Source of the DNA: an uncultured Ramlibacter sp.
GTDB taxonomy: Bacteria; Pseudomonadota; Gammaproteobacteria; Burkholderiales; Burkholderiaceae_C
Assembly (NCBI RefSeq): GCF_936925435.1
Contig: NZ_CAKZHQ010000012.1
Location: forward strand, 1-64,000
Length of the DNA: 64,000 bases
Reading direction: 5' to 3'
Shown here: positions 51,435-60,826 of the stretch, one piece after another
Position numbering within the stretch: position 1 is the stretch's first letter
Layout of the letters: every line of letters starts with the position of its first letter
Position numbers and translations under genes: made by a program
The notes under the pieces: generated by a model
The model's input: only the letters and a program-made list of their open reading frames with translations
The model's database searches: none
Told to the model about the DNA's origin: nothing

Positions 51435-52331
51435 TCAGGCCGTTTTCCCTCTGAAGATCAACACCACGCCAAGCAGGATCACGCCGCAGGCCAGCCACTC
51501 GCCGTGCGTGACCACCTCCTGCGCGAAAAACACGCCCAGCAGCAGCGCGATCACCGGGTTGACGAAGGCGTAGCTGGTGGCCATCGCGGGCGTGGCGTGG
51601 GCCAGCAGGTAGAGGTAGGCGCTGAAGGCGATCAGCGAGCCGAACACCACCAGGTAGGCCCAGGCCGCTGCGGCGGCGGGCTGCGGCGGCCAGGCCGGCT
51701 GCTCACCCAGTGCGAGAGAAAGCAGCATCAACACCGCGCCACCGCACAACATTTCGCTGGCAAAGCCAGCCGCGCCGGCGGCCAGCGGCGTTCGCGTGGT
51801 GGACAGCACCGAGCCCAGCGACCAGGCCGTGGTGGCGCCGGCAATGCAGGCGATGCCCATTGGCGCCGCCGAGAAACTGGCGCCGCGCACCAGCAGCAGC
51901 ACGCCCATCAGGCCGACCGCCATGCCGGCCAGCTCCAGCCGGCTGGGCCGCTGGCCGAACAGCAGCCCCCAGGCGCAGACCAGCATGGGCACGACGGCGA
52001 TGAAGGCCGCAATCAGGCCCGAGCCGATGTGTTGCTCGGCGCTGGCCACCAGGCCCATGCCGCCGCCCAGCATCAGCGTGCCCACCACCAGGGCGTTGCG
52101 CCATTCGCGCAGTGTGGGCAGGGCGCCGCCGCGCAGCAGCAGCCAGGCCATCAGCAGGCCGCCGGCGGCCAGGAAGCGCGTGCCCATCTGGAAAAACGGC
52201 GGCAGGCTGACCAGGGCGTAGCGGATCGCCAGGTAGGTCGAACCCCAGACGAGGTAGCAGGCGAGCAGGGCGGGCAGCAGCAGGGCGGGCTGGCGCGGCG
52301 CGGCGGAGGGGGTGAGGGTGGCGCTGGACAT
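51435..52331 (-). CDS. EamA family transporter (DMT superfamily)
   Basis: A 298-residue membrane protein of ten helices in two EamA halves. The first half has LACYLVWGSTYLAIRYAL and the second EMLCGGAVLMLLSLALG and YAFVNPVIALLLGVFFAQEVVT, both typical of RhaT/YedA-like exporters of amino acids or metabolites. It diverges from an Lrp-type regulator by 90 bases, so it may be its target. Confidence 0.88.
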   Translation of the reverse strand: MSSATLTPSAAPRQPALLLPALLACYLVWGSTYLAIRYALVSLPPFFQMGTRFLAAGGLLMAWLLLRGGALPTLREWRNALVVGTLMLGGGMGLVASAEQHIGSGLIAAFIAVVPMLVCAWGLLFGQRPSRLELAGMAVGLMGVLLLVRGASFSAAPMGIACIAGATTAWSLGSVLSTTRTPLAAGAAGFASEMLCGGAVLMLLSLALGEQPAWPPQPAAAAAWAYLVVFGSLIAFSAYLYLLAHATPAMATSYAFVNPVIALLLGVFFAQEVVTHGEWLACGVILLGVVLIFRGKTA

Positions 52332-52421
52332 GGAGCAATCCTAGGTTGCCGCTGGCCGCCGATCCATGGATGATTCAAGGTCTGTCCCGTACATTGACCT
52401 TGAAATCGAAGGTAAAAACCC

Positions 52422-52916
52422 ATGCCGACCGAAGTTTCCGAAATGGACGTCTACGACAGCCGCATCCTGGCCGAGTTGCAGCGCGACGCGCGCATCAGCA
52501 TGGCCGAACTGGGGCGGCGCGTGCACCTGAGCCAGCCGGCGGTCACCGAGCGGGTGCGCAAGCTGGAACTCAACGGAGTGATCAAGGGCTACCGGGCGGT
52601 GGTGGATTTCCAGCAGCTGGGTTACGGCATCCGCGCCATCGTGCGGGTCGGCCGCGCCGAATACGCGCGGGTGGTCAAGCTGGTGGAGCAGACGCCCGAA
52701 GTGATCAATGCCTGGAACGTCACCGGCGAGGACAGCTGGGTGCTGGAGATCGCGGTGATCGACGTCGGCCACCTGGACGCCGTGGTCACCAAGTTCTGCA
52801 TCCTGACCGAAACCTCGACCTGCATCGTGCTCAATGCGGCGCGCGAGAACGCCACCGTGCTGCCGGCGCGGCGGGAGAACATCAAGCCCACCATCCGCAA
52901 GGTCACCGGCAGGTAA
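52422..52916 (+). CDS. Lrp/AsnC family regulator
   Basis: A 164-residue regulator. The AsnC-type helix-turn-helix is DSRILAELQRDARISMAELGRRVHLSQPAVTERVRKLE, followed by an RAM (ligand) domain containing GYGIRAIVRVG, VINAWNVTGEDSWVLEIAV and the C-terminal strand. It lies between two EamA exporter genes, one divergent and one convergent, and probably controls amino-acid export through one or both. Confidence 0.92.
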   Translation: MPTEVSEMDVYDSRILAELQRDARISMAELGRRVHLSQPAVTERVRKLELNGVIKGYRAVVDFQQLGYGIRAIVRVGRAEYARVVKLVEQTPEVINAWNVTGEDSWVLEIAVIDVGHLDAVVTKFCILTETSTCIVLNAARENATVLPARRENIKPTIRKVTGR

Positions 52917-52925
52917 TGGCCGGCG

Positions 52926-53834
52926 TCAGGGCTCTGGTCGGGAGGGCAGGGTCGCCAGCAGCACGCCCGCCAGCGCGGACGCGAAGGCCAAGAGCTGGAT
53001 GCCGCTGAGGCTCTCGCCCAGCACCAGCACGCCGACCAGGGCGGCCGAGACCGGCAGCATCACGGTGAAGACGCCGGCTTGCGACGCCGGCACGCGCTTG
53101 AGGCCCGTCATCCACAGCCACACGGTCCAGACGCTGGCGGCCAGCGAGTAAAACAGCAGCAGCAGCCAGGTGCCGGCCTGGACCGCGCCAAAGTCGAAGT
53201 CCCAGGCCATCCAGGCGCCCAGTGGCGTCACCAGCACGAAGCCCCACAGGTTGATCAGCGAGGTGATGCGCTTGGGCCCTAGCGCGCCGGTGAGCTTCTT
53301 GCCGATCACCGCATAAGCGGCCTCGCACAGCACGGCGCCGAAGACCAGCAGGTTGCCCAGCCACTGGGAGGCGGCAGCCGCTCCTTCTGTATGGGCCGGC
53401 CGCGACAGTGCCAGGAGGCTGATGCCGGCGGCGGCGCAGCCGATCGCGCCCCAGACGCGTGGCGCGATGCGCTCACCCAGGAAGGCCCGGCTCAGCAGCG
53501 CGACCACTGCGGGGATGGCGGCCATGATCACGCCGGCAGACACCGCGCTGGTCATGCTGACGCCGAACAGCATGCAGATGGAGAACAGGAAGTTGCCCAG
53601 GAAGGATTCCAGGAACAGCAGCCTCCTGGTCTGGCCTGTCAGCGGCGGCTCGTTGGCAGGCTTGCGCAGCCAGTGCAGCATGGCCAGGCCGCCGATGCCA
53701 AAGCGCAGCCAGGCCAGCAGGAAGACCGGGATGGCGGCGACCAGCGGCTTGGACAGGGCCACATAGCTGCCGACCAGGGACATGCTCAGGGCAAGGCAGG
53801 CGCAGGCAAACAGCCTGTTGGCGGCGGGGGGCAT
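52926..53834 (-). CDS. EamA family transporter (DMT superfamily)
   Basis: A 302-residue ten-helix exporter with LVGSYVALSKPLVAAIPVFLLAWLRFGIGGL in the first half and VMLPVSAALVGVLVLGESLSGIQLLAF in the second. ATG 53834 is chosen over 53867, because the latter would overlap the start codon of the divergent gamma-glutamylcyclotransferase gene. Its 3' end converges with lrp. It is distinct from the EamA gene at 51435; the two are not close paralogues. Confidence 0.88.
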   Translation of the reverse strand: MPPAANRLFACACLALSMSLVGSYVALSKPLVAAIPVFLLAWLRFGIGGLAMLHWLRKPANEPPLTGQTRRLLFLESFLGNFLFSICMLFGVSMTSAVSAGVIMAAIPAVVALLSRAFLGERIAPRVWGAIGCAAAGISLLALSRPAHTEGAAAASQWLGNLLVFGAVLCEAAYAVIGKKLTGALGPKRITSLINLWGFVLVTPLGAWMAWDFDFGAVQAGTWLLLLFYSLAASVWTVWLWMTGLKRVPASQAGVFTVMLPVSAALVGVLVLGESLSGIQLLAFASALAGVLLATLPSRPEP

Positions 53835-53865
53835 TGCAAAATGGGAGTTTGGAAAACGCCGGATC

Positions 53866-54282
53866 ATGCCCGAAGCCCAGACTCCCCCCGCCGCCCGCCG
53901 CGTCTTTGTCTACGGCACCTTGCGCAAGCGCGGGAGCAACGACATCAACCTGCTGCGCCCCGCACCGCGCTATGTCGGCATGGGAGCGGTGCGGGGTGTG
54001 CTCTACCACGTCGACTGGTATCCGGGCCTGACGCTGGGCGGGGAGGACGCGATCACCGTGGTCGGCGAGGTGTATGAGATCGGTCCGGCGCTGGAGGCGG
54101 TGCTCGATGGCATCGAACAGATCGAGGCCGGTCCCGACAGCGAGTACTTCAAGCGCGAGCTGGACATCGATGTCCAGGGCAGGCAGCTGCGCTGCCTGGT
54201 GTACGAGATCAATCCCGACCGGGTGCGGGGACGCGAGCGCATCGGCCATGGCGACTGGATCCTTTTTCACGGCACGCCATAG
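53866..54282 (+). CDS. gamma-glutamylcyclotransferase family protein
   Basis: A 138-residue GGCT/YtfP-like protein. The diagnostic substrate-binding motif VFVYGTLRKRG lies at residues 13-23, the catalytic Glu is probably in GEVYEIG or ALEAVLDGIEQIE, and the fold is a small beta barrel. Members act on gamma-glutamyl-amine or glutathione-type compounds, and here the substrate is unknown. It stands alone upstream of the aceA promoter region. Confidence 0.85.
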   Translation: MPEAQTPPAARRVFVYGTLRKRGSNDINLLRPAPRYVGMGAVRGVLYHVDWYPGLTLGGEDAITVVGEVYEIGPALEAVLDGIEQIEAGPDSEYFKRELDIDVQGRQLRCLVYEINPDRVRGRERIGHGDWILFHGTP

Positions 54283-54290
54283 TGTTTTTG

Positions 54291-54363
54291 CAATGCGGTA
54301 AATCAGTATGCTGCGCTGCGCAAAAATTTCTCAATACAAGAAACAATTTACCGCATTGAGAAA
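54291..54363. promoter_or_regulatory. nested inverted repeats in aceA upstream region
   Basis: CAATGCGGTAAAT (54291-54303) recurs as its exact reverse complement at 54346-54358, and TTTCTCAAT (54327-54335) as ATTGAGAAA (54355-54363). TGCGCTGCGCA (54312-54322) is a small palindrome between them. The region is far more AT-rich than its surroundings. It probably holds operator sites or an RNA structure for aceA. Confidence 0.5.
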
Positions 54364-54403
54364 ATGTATATGTAAGCTGTTGATTTTAAACAGTTAAAAA
54401 TAT

Positions 54404-54453
54404 ATCTTCTATAAGACATAAGATGTTTTCAAAGTCTTCTATAAGACTTAAAG
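54404..54453. promoter_or_regulatory. pair of TCTTCTATAAGAC sites upstream of aceA
   Basis: TCTTCTATAAGAC occurs at 54405-54417 and 54435-54447, exactly 30 bases apart, about three helical turns. The second copy is a perfect inverted repeat, GTCTT-CTAT-AAGAC, and the first is nearly so. They end 43 bases before the aceA ATG, a position suited to a regulator of the glyoxylate shunt. Confidence 0.6.
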
Positions 54454-54495
54454 TTCCTCCATCGCCAACCCGTTTCAACCACTTGGAGTGAACCC

Positions 54496-55821
<1,326 letters not shown>

Positions 55822-55868
55822 GGACCTGTCGCGCTCAATCCACCCAGGCCGCAAGGCCTGGCAACAGG

Positions 55869-55895
55869 CCCCGCACCGGCAACGGCGCGGGGTTT
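55869..55895 (+). terminator. terminator after aceA
   Basis: CCCCGC pairs with GCGGGG, with an inner CCG/CGG pair around GCAA, followed by TTT. It lies about 48 bases after the aceA stop. Confidence 0.65.
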
Positions 55896-55952
55896 GCCGT
55901 TTGGGCGTTTCGTCGTAGAGTTGGCCCTGTTACAAATCACGGGAAACGCGCC

Positions 55953-56147
55953 ATGACCGGAGCCAGCGAGAAAACCGGGGTCTTCGATGTCAGCAAGCTC
56001 AAGCTGGCGCGCTGCTCCGACTGCGCCGGCAGCGGCGAGCTGCGCATCGACAGCGAGAACATCAACGAGCATTTCGAGGTCGAAAAGCAGACCGTCATCA
56101 CGTCCTGCCCACGCTGCGGCGGGACGGGCTTCCTCCCCGCAGGCTAA
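55953..56147 (+). CDS. small DnaJ-type zinc-finger protein
   Basis: A 64-residue protein with CSDCAGSGEL (residues 21-30) and CPRCGGTGF (residues 52-60), the CxxCxGxG motif pair of DnaJ zinc centres. It would bind one zinc ion and probably a partner protein or RNA. There is a GGGAAA upstream. It is unrelated in order to aceA and sits between that gene and the thrS leader. Function unknown. Confidence 0.65.
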   Translation: MTGASEKTGVFDVSKLKLARCSDCAGSGELRIDSENINEHFEVEKQTVITSCPRCGGTGFLPAG

Positions 56148-56204
56148 AATGCGGGCATAGCCTGCCGAGGGCAGGGCCACAAGAGCGAGAAAGGCACCCT
56201 GGTT

Positions 56205-56246
56205 ATGACACCGCGAACTCCACCGGAAGGTTCCACGGCCCGTTGA
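56205..56246 (+). CDS. possible thrS leader peptide with three threonine codons
   Basis: A 13-codon ORF, MTPRTPPEGSTAR, lies 95 bases before the ATG of thrS, upstream of a terminator hairpin. Three of its codons are for Thr (ACA, ACT, ACG). AAAGG precedes the ATG by about 10 bases. Its position and content would fit ribosome-mediated attenuation by threonyl-tRNA supply, but the Thr codons are not consecutive, and chance cannot be excluded. Confidence 0.35.
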   Translation: MTPRTPPEGSTAR

Positions 56247-56292
56247 GGGTCGATCGTCGCGTGCCCTGAGATCTCGTTCACGATTCCAGACA

Positions 56293-56325
56293 AAGCGCGG
56301 CCGCCGACCGCGCTTTTTTGTTTTT
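56293..56325 (+). terminator. intrinsic terminator / attenuator in thrS leader
   Basis: AAGCGCGG and CCGCGCTT are perfect arms around a 7-base loop, followed by TTTTGTTTTT. It ends 16 bases before the thrS start, so it must be read through for thrS to be expressed. It is either the end of an upstream RNA or an attenuator for the thrS operon. Confidence 0.75.
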
Positions 56326-56341
56326 CAGCCAGACTTTTCCC

Positions 56342-58249
56342 ATGATCCAGATCACGCTTCCCGACAATTCCCGACGCGAATTCCCCGGCCCGGTCTCGGT
56401 GGCCGAAGTGGCCCAGTCCATCGGCCCCGGCCTGGCCAAGATGACCGTCGCCGGCAAGGTGGACGGCCGTCTGGTGGACGCCAGTGATGTCATCGACCAC
56501 GACGCCAAGCTGCAAATCATCACGCCCAAGGACGCCGAAGGGGTGGAGATCATCCGCCACTCCACCGCCCACCTGGTCGGCCATGCCGTCAAGCAGCTCT
56601 ATCCCACGGCCAAGATGGTGATCGGGCCCGTGATCGAGGAGGGCTTCTATTACGACATCGCCTACGAGCGGCCCTTCACGCCCGATGACATGGCCGCCAT
56701 CGAGCAGCGCATGAAGGAGCTGATCGCCCAGGATTACGACGTCGTCAAGAAGATGACGCCGCGCGACGAGGTGGTCAAGGTGTTCCAGGCGCGCGGCGAG
56801 GACTACAAGCTGCGCCTGGTCGAGGACATGCCCGATGAAAAGGCCATGGGCCTGTACTACCACCAGGAGTACGTGGACATGTGCCGCGGCCCCCACGTGC
56901 CGAACACACGCTTCCTCAAGGTGTTCAAGCTGACCAAGCTGGCCGGCGCCTACTGGCGCGGCGACGCCAAGAACGAGCAGCTGCAGCGTATCTACGGCAC
57001 GGCCTGGGCCGACAAGAAGGACCTGGAAGCCTACGTCAAGCGCATCGAGGAGGCGGAAAAGCGAGACCACCGGCGCCTGGGCCGCGAACTGGACCTGTTC
57101 CACATCGACGATGTGGCACCGGGCGTCGTGTTCTGGCATCCCAAGGGCTGGGCCGTCTGGCAGGTGGTCGAGCAGTACATGCGCGGCGTCTACAAGGACA
57201 CGGGCTACCAGGAGGTCAAGGGGCCGCAGATCCTGGACAAGAGCCTGTGGGAGAAAACCGGCCACTGGCAGAACTACCGCGACAACATGTTCACGACCGA
57301 GTCGGAGAAGCGCGAATATGCGCTCAAGCCGATGAATTGCCCGGGCCATGTGCTGATCTTCAAGTCCGCGTTGCGCAGCTACCGCGACCTGCCGCTGCGC
57401 TACGGCGAGTTCGGTCAATGCCACCGCAACGAGCCCAGCGGCGCGCTGCACGGCATCATGCGGGTGCGCGGTTTCACCCAGGACGACGGTCACGTCTTCT
57501 GCACCGAGGACCACATCCTGGAGGAGTGCGTCAACTACACGGCGCAACTGCAGAAGGTCTACAAGGATTTCGGTTTCACCGACATCCTCTACAAGGTGGC
57601 GACGCGGCCGGAAAACCGCGTCGGCTCCGACGAGCTGTGGGACAAGGCCGAGTTCGCCGTGATGGAGGCGCTGCGCCGCTCGGGCGTGGATTTCATCATC
57701 TCGCCGGGTGACGGTGCCTTCTACGGCCCGAAGATCGAATACACGCTGCGCGACGCGATCGGCCGGCAGTGGCAGTGCGGCACCATGCAGGTCGACTTCA
57801 ATACGGCCGAACGTCTGGGTGGCGAATACGTGACCGATACCAGTGGCCGCGCCCACCCCGTGATGCTGCACCGGGCAATCGTCGGCAGCCTGGAGCGCTT
57901 CATCGGCATGCTGATCGAGCACCACTCCGGCGCCCTGCCGGCCTGGCTGGCGCCAGTGCAGGTCCAGGTGCTCAACATCACCGATTCCCAGGCCGATTAC
58001 GCCCGGGAAGTGGCCAAAACACTGCAAAATCAAGGGCTTAGGGTCGATTTGGACCTGCGCAACGAGAAAATTACGTATAAAATACGCGAGCATTCGATGC
58101 AAAAGCTGCCGTACATCCTGGTCGTGGGCGACAAGGAGATGGCAGCAGGTGCTGTCGCAGTGCGCGCCCGAGGCAACCAGGATCTCGGTGTGATGTCCCT
58201 CGCTGCGTTCTCCGAAAGAATCGCGCAGGACATCCAGAACAAAAGCTGA
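56342..58249 (+). CDS. thrS: threonine--tRNA ligase
   Basis: ThrRS charges tRNA-Thr and edits mischarged serine. The 635-residue protein has the N-terminal TGS domain ([21 protein letters not shown]), the editing domain with [16 protein letters not shown], and the class II core whose zinc ligands are Cys333, His384 and His510, as expected from E. coli. The anticodon-binding domain closes it. A shorter start is used; the 8-residue upstream extension lies in the terminator. It begins the conserved thrS-infC-rpmI-rplT-pheST-ihfA cluster. Confidence 0.98.
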   Translation: MIQITLPDNSRREFPGPVSVAEVAQSIGPGLAKMTVAGKVDGRLVDASDVIDHDAKLQIITPKDAEGVEIIRHSTAHLVGHAVKQLYPTAKMVIGPVIEEGFYYDIAYERPFTPDDMAAIEQRMKELIAQDYDVVKKMTPRDEVVKVFQARGEDYKLRLVEDMPDEKAMGLYYHQEYVDMCRGPHVPNTRFLKVFKLTKLAGAYWRGDAKNEQLQRIYGTAWADKKDLEAYVKRIEEAEKRDHRRLGRELDLFHIDDVAPGVVFWHPKGWAVWQVVEQYMRGVYKDTGYQEVKGPQILDKSLWEKTGHWQNYRDNMFTTESEKREYALKPMNCPGHVLIFKSALRSYRDLPLRYGEFGQCHRNEPSGALHGIMRVRGFTQDDGHVFCTEDHILEECVNYTAQLQKVYKDFGFTDILYKVATRPENRVGSDELWDKAEFAVMEALRRSGVDFIISPGDGAFYGPKIEYTLRDAIGRQWQCGTMQVDFNTAERLGGEYVTDTSGRAHPVMLHRAIVGSLERFIGMLIEHHSGALPAWLAPVQVQVLNITDSQADYAREVAKTLQNQGLRVDLDLRNEKITYKIREHSMQKLPYILVVGDKEMAAGAVAVRARGNQDLGVMSLAAFSERIAQDIQNKS

Positions 58250-58336
58250 TTTTTGAATAAATGACGCTCTTGCCCGCGCCCACTGTGCCAGTGACGCTAC
58301 ATTTTTCGTAGCAAACTTGTTTGAAGGATCGAGACC

Positions 58337-58930
58337 ATCGCTACTGAATTTCGCGACCGCCGCCACCGCGAGGAACGCAAGCACCGCCTGAACCGGGAAA
58401 TCATGGCCCCGGAAGTCCGCCTCTCGGGGCCTGAAAACGAGCCCTTGGGCATCGTCAGCCTAGCTGAGGCGCTGCGAATGGCAGGCGAGCTGGATGTGGA
58501 CTTGGTTGAAATTGCCGCCACGGCCATCCCACCGGTGTGCCGTTTGATGGACTACGGCAAGTTCAAGTACCAGGAACAGAAGAAGGCAGCGGAAGCGAAG
58601 GCCAAGCAGACGGTCATCGAAATCAAGGAAGTCAAATTCCGGCCGGGCACCGACGACGGTGACTACAACATCAAGATGCGCAATATCCGGCGCTTCCTGG
58701 CCGAAGGCGACAAATGCAAGATCACGCTGCGCTTCCGGGGGCGCGAGATCACGCACCAGGAAATCGGCATGGCGCTGCTCAACCGCATCCGTGACGAATT
58801 GGCAGACCTGATCCTCGTGGAGCAGTACCCCAAGCTGGAAGGCCGGCAGATGATCATGATGATCGCGCCGGGCAAGAAAAAAGTGGCTGTGAAGCCCGCG
58901 GCAGAAGCCTCGCAAGCGGCATCTGCCTGA
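58337..58930 (+). CDS. infC: translation initiation factor IF-3, starting at ATC
   Basis: IF-3 keeps ribosomal subunits apart and enforces start-codon choice. The conserved N terminus [17 protein letters not shown] begins at an ATC codon at 58337 with AAGGA 8 bases upstream. The first ATG, 22 codons later at 58403, has no ribosome site and would cut off conserved residues. This matches the well-known use of a rare ATT-class start in E. coli infC for autocontrol by IF-3. The protein is 197 residues, including [22 protein letters not shown] and IAPGKKK. Confidence 0.95.
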   Translation: MATEFRDRRHREERKHRLNREIMAPEVRLSGPENEPLGIVSLAEALRMAGELDVDLVEIAATAIPPVCRLMDYGKFKYQEQKKAAEAKAKQTVIEIKEVKFRPGTDDGDYNIKMRNIRRFLAEGDKCKITLRFRGREITHQEIGMALLNRIRDELADLILVEQYPKLEGRQMIMMIAPGKKKVAVKPAAEASQAASA

Positions 58931-59073
58931 AGAATCCTCGCCTGACGGCTGGTCGCCGGCAGGGGATGGCAGCAGGAAGTCCCAGGACTTCCTGCAAAAA
59001 AAGTGGCTCGGGGCCAACAAGTCCGCGGAAGGTTCGCGGCGCCTCACGAGCACAACCAAGAAGGAGCATTCAC

Positions 59074-59277
59074 ATGCCCAAAATGAAGACCAAGAGCAGC
59101 GCCAAGAAGCGCTTCCGAGTTCGTCCAGGCGGCACCGTCAAGCGAGGCCAGGCCTTCAAGCGTCACATCCTGACCAAGAAGACCACCAAGAACAAGCGTC
59201 ACCTGCGTGGTGCAGTTGCGGTTCACGAGACCAACATGGTTTCGATGGCCGCCATGCTGCCCGGCCGTGGCATTTAA
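59074..59277 (+). CDS. rpmI: 50S ribosomal protein L35
   Basis: A 67-residue basic protein, [20 protein letters not shown] at its start, typical of L35 of the large subunit. It has a strong AAGGAG 9 bases before ATG. It lies 143 bases after infC and 24 bases before rplT; in E. coli this cluster is repressed by L20 binding to its leader. Confidence 0.97.
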   Translation: MPKMKTKSSAKKRFRVRPGGTVKRGQAFKRHILTKKTTKNKRHLRGAVAVHETNMVSMAAMLPGRGI

Positions 59278-59301
59278 CACCGACGAACAAGGAGTAATCA
59301 C

Positions 59302-59661
59302 ATGCCTCGCGTCAAACGTGGTGTAACGGCTCGCGCCCGCCACAAAAAGGTTCTCGCCCTCGCCAAGGGTTTCCGCGGTCGCCGCGGCAATGTCTTCCGC
59401 ATCGCCAAAGAAGCGGTGATGAAGGCCGGGCAATATGCCTACCGTGACCGCCGTACCAAGAAGCGCGTCTTCCGCCAGTTGTGGATCGCCCGTATCAATG
59501 CGGCGGCCCGTGAATGCGGCCTGACGTACAGCCAGTTCGCCAACGGCATCCGCAAGGCCGGCATCGAGATCGACCGCAAGGTCCTGGCCGATATCGCCGT
59601 GCATGACAAGGCCGCCTTTGCCGGCATCGTGGAGCAGGTCAAGGCCAAGCTGGCTGCTTGA
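59302..59661 (+). CDS. rplT: 50S ribosomal protein L20
   Basis: A 119-residue protein with the L20 signatures [28 protein letters not shown] and [21 protein letters not shown]. It binds 23S rRNA early in assembly and, in enterobacteria, represses the rpmI-rplT mRNA. AAGGAG lies 8 bases before ATG. An intrinsic terminator follows before pheS. Confidence 0.98.
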   Translation: MPRVKRGVTARARHKKVLALAKGFRGRRGNVFRIAKEAVMKAGQYAYRDRRTKKRVFRQLWIARINAAARECGLTYSQFANGIRKAGIEIDRKVLADIAVHDKAAFAGIVEQVKAKLAA

Positions 59662-59672
59662 GTTCACGGTGA

Positions 59673-59694
59673 GTTGCCGCCCAAGGGCGGTAAC
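59673..59694 (+). other. hairpin downstream of rplT
   Basis: GTTGCCGCCC and GGGCGGTAAC pair over 10 bases with one G-U pair around AA, 12 bases after the rplT stop. It has no T tract and may protect the 3' end of the ribosomal mRNA or act with the terminator at 59710. Confidence 0.5.
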
Positions 59695-59709
59695 CCGCAC
59701 AAACGAAAC

Positions 59710-59748
59710 AAGGGCTAGGGCTTGCAAAGGCGCTAGCCCTTTTTCTTT
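59710..59748 (+). terminator. intrinsic terminator between rplT and pheS
   Basis: AAGGGCTAG and CTAGCCCTT are perfect 9-base arms around a 14-base loop, and a TTTTTCTTT tract follows. It lies 13 bases before the pheS start, so it would limit read-through into pheST. No Phe-rich leader peptide was found upstream, unlike the E. coli pheST attenuator. Confidence 0.75.
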
Positions 59749-59760
59749 CTGAATGGTTGT

Positions 59761-60807
59761 ATGAACGAGCTCGATTCCATCGTCGACAGTGCCCGCCACG
59801 CCTTTTCCCAGGCAAGCACGCCTGCGGATCTGGAAAATGCCAAAGCGCAATTCACCGGCAAGGCCGGCCGCATCACGGAACTGATGAAGGGCATGGCCGC
59901 GCTGAGCGTGGATGAAAAAAAGAGCCGTGGCGCCGCCATCAATCTGGCCAAGCAGGCGATCGAGGCGGCTCTCAATGACCGCCGCCAGGCCCTTGCCGAT
60001 GCCGAACTGCAAACCCAGCTCAAAGCGGAGGCGCTGGACGTCAGCCTGCCGGGTCGCGTGCGCGAGCCCGGTGGCCTGCACCCCGTCAGCCTCACCATGG
60101 AGCGCATCGAGCAGATTTTTGCCAGCATGGGCTTCGATGTCGCCGACGGCCCCGAGATCGAGAGTGACTGGCACAGCTTCACTTCACTGAACAATCCTCC
60201 CAACCATCCTGCGCGATCGATGCAGGACACCTTCTACGTCGACATCAACGGCGAAGACGGCATCCCCTACAACCTGCGGCCGCACACCAGTCCGATGCAG
60301 GTGCGCTATGCCCATGCGCACATCAAGAAGCACGCCGCTTCGGGCAAGCCCATGCCCGAGATCCGCGTCATTGCGCCGGGCCGGACTTACCGGGTCGACA
60401 GCGATGCCACCCACTCGCCCATGTTCCACCAGTGCGAAGGCCTGTGGCTGGGGGAGAACGTGAGCTTCAAGGACCTGAAGGTCGTGTTCACCGACTTCTG
60501 CCGGACTTTCTTCGAAAGCGACGACCTGGCCCTGCGCTTTCGTCCCAGCTTCTTTCCCTTCACCGAGCCCAGCGCCGAGATCGACATCCAGTTCCAGACC
60601 GGGCCGCTGGCCGGTCGCTGGCTGGAGGTCGCAGGCTCTGGCCAGGTCCACCCCGCTGTCGTGCGCAACATGGGCCTGGACCCGGAAAAGTACATCGGCT
60701 TTGCCTTCGGCATGGGGCCGGACCGCCTGACCATGCTGCGCTACGGCGTCAATGACCTGCGCCTGTTCTTTGACGGCGACATCCGCTTCCTGCGCCAGTT
60801 CCGCTAA
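59761..60807 (+). CDS. pheS: phenylalanine--tRNA ligase alpha subunit
   Basis: PheS is the catalytic subunit of the heterotetrameric PheRS. The 348-residue protein has the N-terminal coiled-coil tRNA-binding arm (residues 1-90), then class II motifs: [47 protein letters not shown] and [25 protein letters not shown] at the end. It follows a terminator and is 19 bases before pheT. Its SD is weak. Confidence 0.98.
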   Translation: MNELDSIVDSARHAFSQASTPADLENAKAQFTGKAGRITELMKGMAALSVDEKKSRGAAINLAKQAIEAALNDRRQALADAELQTQLKAEALDVSLPGRVREPGGLHPVSLTMERIEQIFASMGFDVADGPEIESDWHSFTSLNNPPNHPARSMQDTFYVDINGEDGIPYNLRPHTSPMQVRYAHAHIKKHAASGKPMPEIRVIAPGRTYRVDSDATHSPMFHQCEGLWLGENVSFKDLKVVFTDFCRTFFESDDLALRFRPSFFPFTEPSAEIDIQFQTGPLAGRWLEVAGSGQVHPAVVRNMGLDPEKYIGFAFGMGPDRLTMLRYGVNDLRLFFDGDIRFLRQFR

Positions 60808-60826
60808 CCGACTTCCGTACAAGAAC

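Noticed and set aside
56148..56341. tRNA or known riboswitch upstream of thrS
   Set aside because: No cloverleaf with T-loop GTTCGA and acceptor stem could be formed; only the terminator and mini-ORF are supported.
56144..58384. 746-codon minus-strand ORF
   Set aside because: It is antisense to thrS, a certain gene.
59662..59760. Phe-codon leader peptide for pheST attenuation
   Set aside because: No short ORF with Phe codons is present before the terminator.
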